Shown here one piece after another: positions 62,750 to 64,000 of a stretch of DNA of 64,000 nucleotides (positions within the stretch are counted from its first letter, which is position 1; each line of letters begins with the position of its first letter). The notes beneath the pieces were generated by a model. It had not been told where the DNA came from. It saw only the letters and a list, made by a program, of their open reading frames with translations, and made no database searches. A program made the translations under genes and the position numbers. The stretch is from Austropuccinia psidii. Its lineage: Eukaryota; Basidiomycota; Pucciniomycetes; Pucciniales; Sphaerophragmiaceae. The DNA is taken from the NCBI GenBank assembly GCA_023105745.1, contig JALGQZ010000005.1, positions 2,767,501-2,831,500 on the forward strand, in the 5' to 3' direction.

Positions 62750-63040
62750 CCCCATTTATGGAATTTCTATGTCATTTTTGATTACATTTATTGAACTTTT
62801 GATTTTTATAAATGGAATTATTATGTTAATTTTCATGCCATAAATTTCATTTTCATTCTGTTTTTGATTCCATTTATGGCACTGTAAATAATTCCATAAA
62901 TGTTATGAATTTCACTTTTAATTCCATTTATGAAATTGTTATGGTACTGTTAATTCCATAAATGAAATTTTAACTTTTTCTAATTCCATAAATTAAATTT
63001 TTAATTAAATTGATTTCATAAATTGAATTTTCAATTTACT
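62750..63040. repeat. Degenerate minisatellite of ATTCCATAAATGAAATT-like units
   Basis: At least eight copies of ATTCCATAAAT or its inverse ATTTATGGAAT, in both orientations, spaced irregularly by 20-40 bp. The inverted copies could fold into hairpins. Confidence 0.65.
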
Positions 63041-63073
63041 TACAAAAATGAACAAAAATAATAATAAAAGCAC

Positions 63074-63405
63074 TTTTTAGGCCTTCACTTGTCCCACCAA
63101 ACAAAAAAAATACCCAAAATTATGGGCTTAAGATTTTTTATTTTCAAGATTGAACCCTTTATTTTTTTCAAAAAAAAAAAGGAAATTCATAAATGGGAAC
63201 ATTTTTAATATATTTTTTTTAAGAAAAGAAAAATAGGCTGTTTTATCAAATTGGTCAAATTGAAGAAATTGTGAAAAAAATAAATAAAAATAAAACAAAC
63301 TATCAAAACTAAGCCTGAGGAATAATTTTTTCTTAAAAAAAAAAAAAAAGGCCACTTACATGTTTTTGGCAATAAATTGAGAAAAAAAAGAAGTTCATGG
63401 TAAAA
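63074..63405 (+). repeat. Diverged direct repeat, copy 2
   Basis: Second copy of the block at 60283-60670, same orientation, 2.8 kb apart. Small indels in the A/T runs account for the length difference. Confidence 0.75.
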
Positions 63406-64000
63406 ACAGATAATAATAAAGTCTTATTTAATTTTACTAAAATCTTATATTTATGTTTTACAAAAACTCTTTTTTAATTTTTTTTTTATTAAGAAACCTA
63501 AAAAAATAAAATGAAATAAAAAAATTAATTCCCAAAAAAAAAAAAAAAAAAAATTATAGAAAAGAAAAAAAAAATAATTAAAATTTATATAAAGATTCAA
63601 AAATAACAAAAAAAAAATGATAAAGAAAATCTAATTCATGTAATAATTAATTAATTATTATTTTTTTTTTAAGAAAATTAAATAAAAAATGATTAATTCT
63701 TTAATTTTGAATAAAAATTTCTTTTTAATTTTTTTAATTTTAATAAAAAAAATTTTTATCATAAAAATATTTAAAATTTTGAGGTAAAATTTTAAAATTT
63801 TATTTATGATAAAATATATTATTAATTAATTTAATTGAAATTTTGTTTAAATTGAATAACTAAAGGAATTTTTTTATTTTTTTGGTTTTAAATTAATTAA
63901 AAATAGTTTATATTTTTAATTTTAATTGTTATAAAATTAGTTTTTCTAGATTTTAATAATTAAGATTAGTGTTAAAATATTAAATATTCTTTCAAGATAA
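63406..64000. other. Extremely AT-rich DNA, no gene
   Basis: A and T homopolymer-rich to the end of the window. No feature can be supported. Confidence 0.5.

Noticed and set aside
1..64000. CRISPR array, operon, riboswitch, rRNA or tRNA genes
   Set aside because: No such structure seen; the window is eukaryotic transposon DNA, and I could not fold any region into a convincing tRNA by eye.

Overview
The window is eukaryotic, very AT-rich, and built almost entirely from nested transposable elements; I see no intact host gene. Small introns (about 64-85 nt), chromodomain-type Ty3/gypsy polyproteins, an OTU-domain MULE transposase and a Myb/SANT-like fragment all suggest a rust fungus (Pucciniales). 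The polyproteins resemble what I remember of Austropuccinia psidii repeat proteins; that assignment is recollection, not a search.

Layout. 1-310: flank. 311-9981: Ty3 element A (+), LTRs 1422/1441 bp, TSD ATAAA, gag-pol broken by two stop codons. 9987-11114 and 21191-21276: one degenerate Myb/SANT-like gene on the minus strand, split by element B. 11115-21190: Ty3 element B (-), identical-length 1827-bp LTRs, TSD ATATG, intact 1974-aa gag-pol, evidently very young. 21277-24605: unassigned AT-rich DNA. 24611-35287: Ty3 element C (+), LTRs 2026/2007 bp, TSD CTCAT, gag and pol in two frames. 35293-36587: unassigned. 36588-37218: remnant of a C-type LTR. 37219-45174: decayed chromovirus D (+), its 3' LTR cut after 36 bp. 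45175-49668: two 5' ends of Ty3 elements, E (+) and F (-), head to head. 50019-60102: a MULE/OTU transposase pseudogene with a 586-bp hexanucleotide repeat; its last intron holds a solo LTR, which in turn holds a dead Ty1/copia element (52753-57457). 60103-64000: extremely AT-rich DNA with a diverged direct repeat and simple repeats.

Main observation. Elements A, B and C share an unusual 5' organisation. A short exon lies upstream of gag. Unspliced, its frame stops 1, 18 or 30 nt before the gag-pol ATG. A small candidate intron (68, 64 or 85 nt) contains that ATG; removing it joins the upstream exon, always in phase 1, to a second ORF overlapping the N-terminal part of gag in the +1 frame. 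The three overlapping ORFs encode related proteins (GW[NH]P and [AS]PVAS motifs; B and C share a near-identical C-terminal helix). One transcript could therefore make Gag-Pol when unspliced and a separate accessory protein when spliced. The gag-pol frames are also almost free of CpG, while the LTRs and leaders are not.
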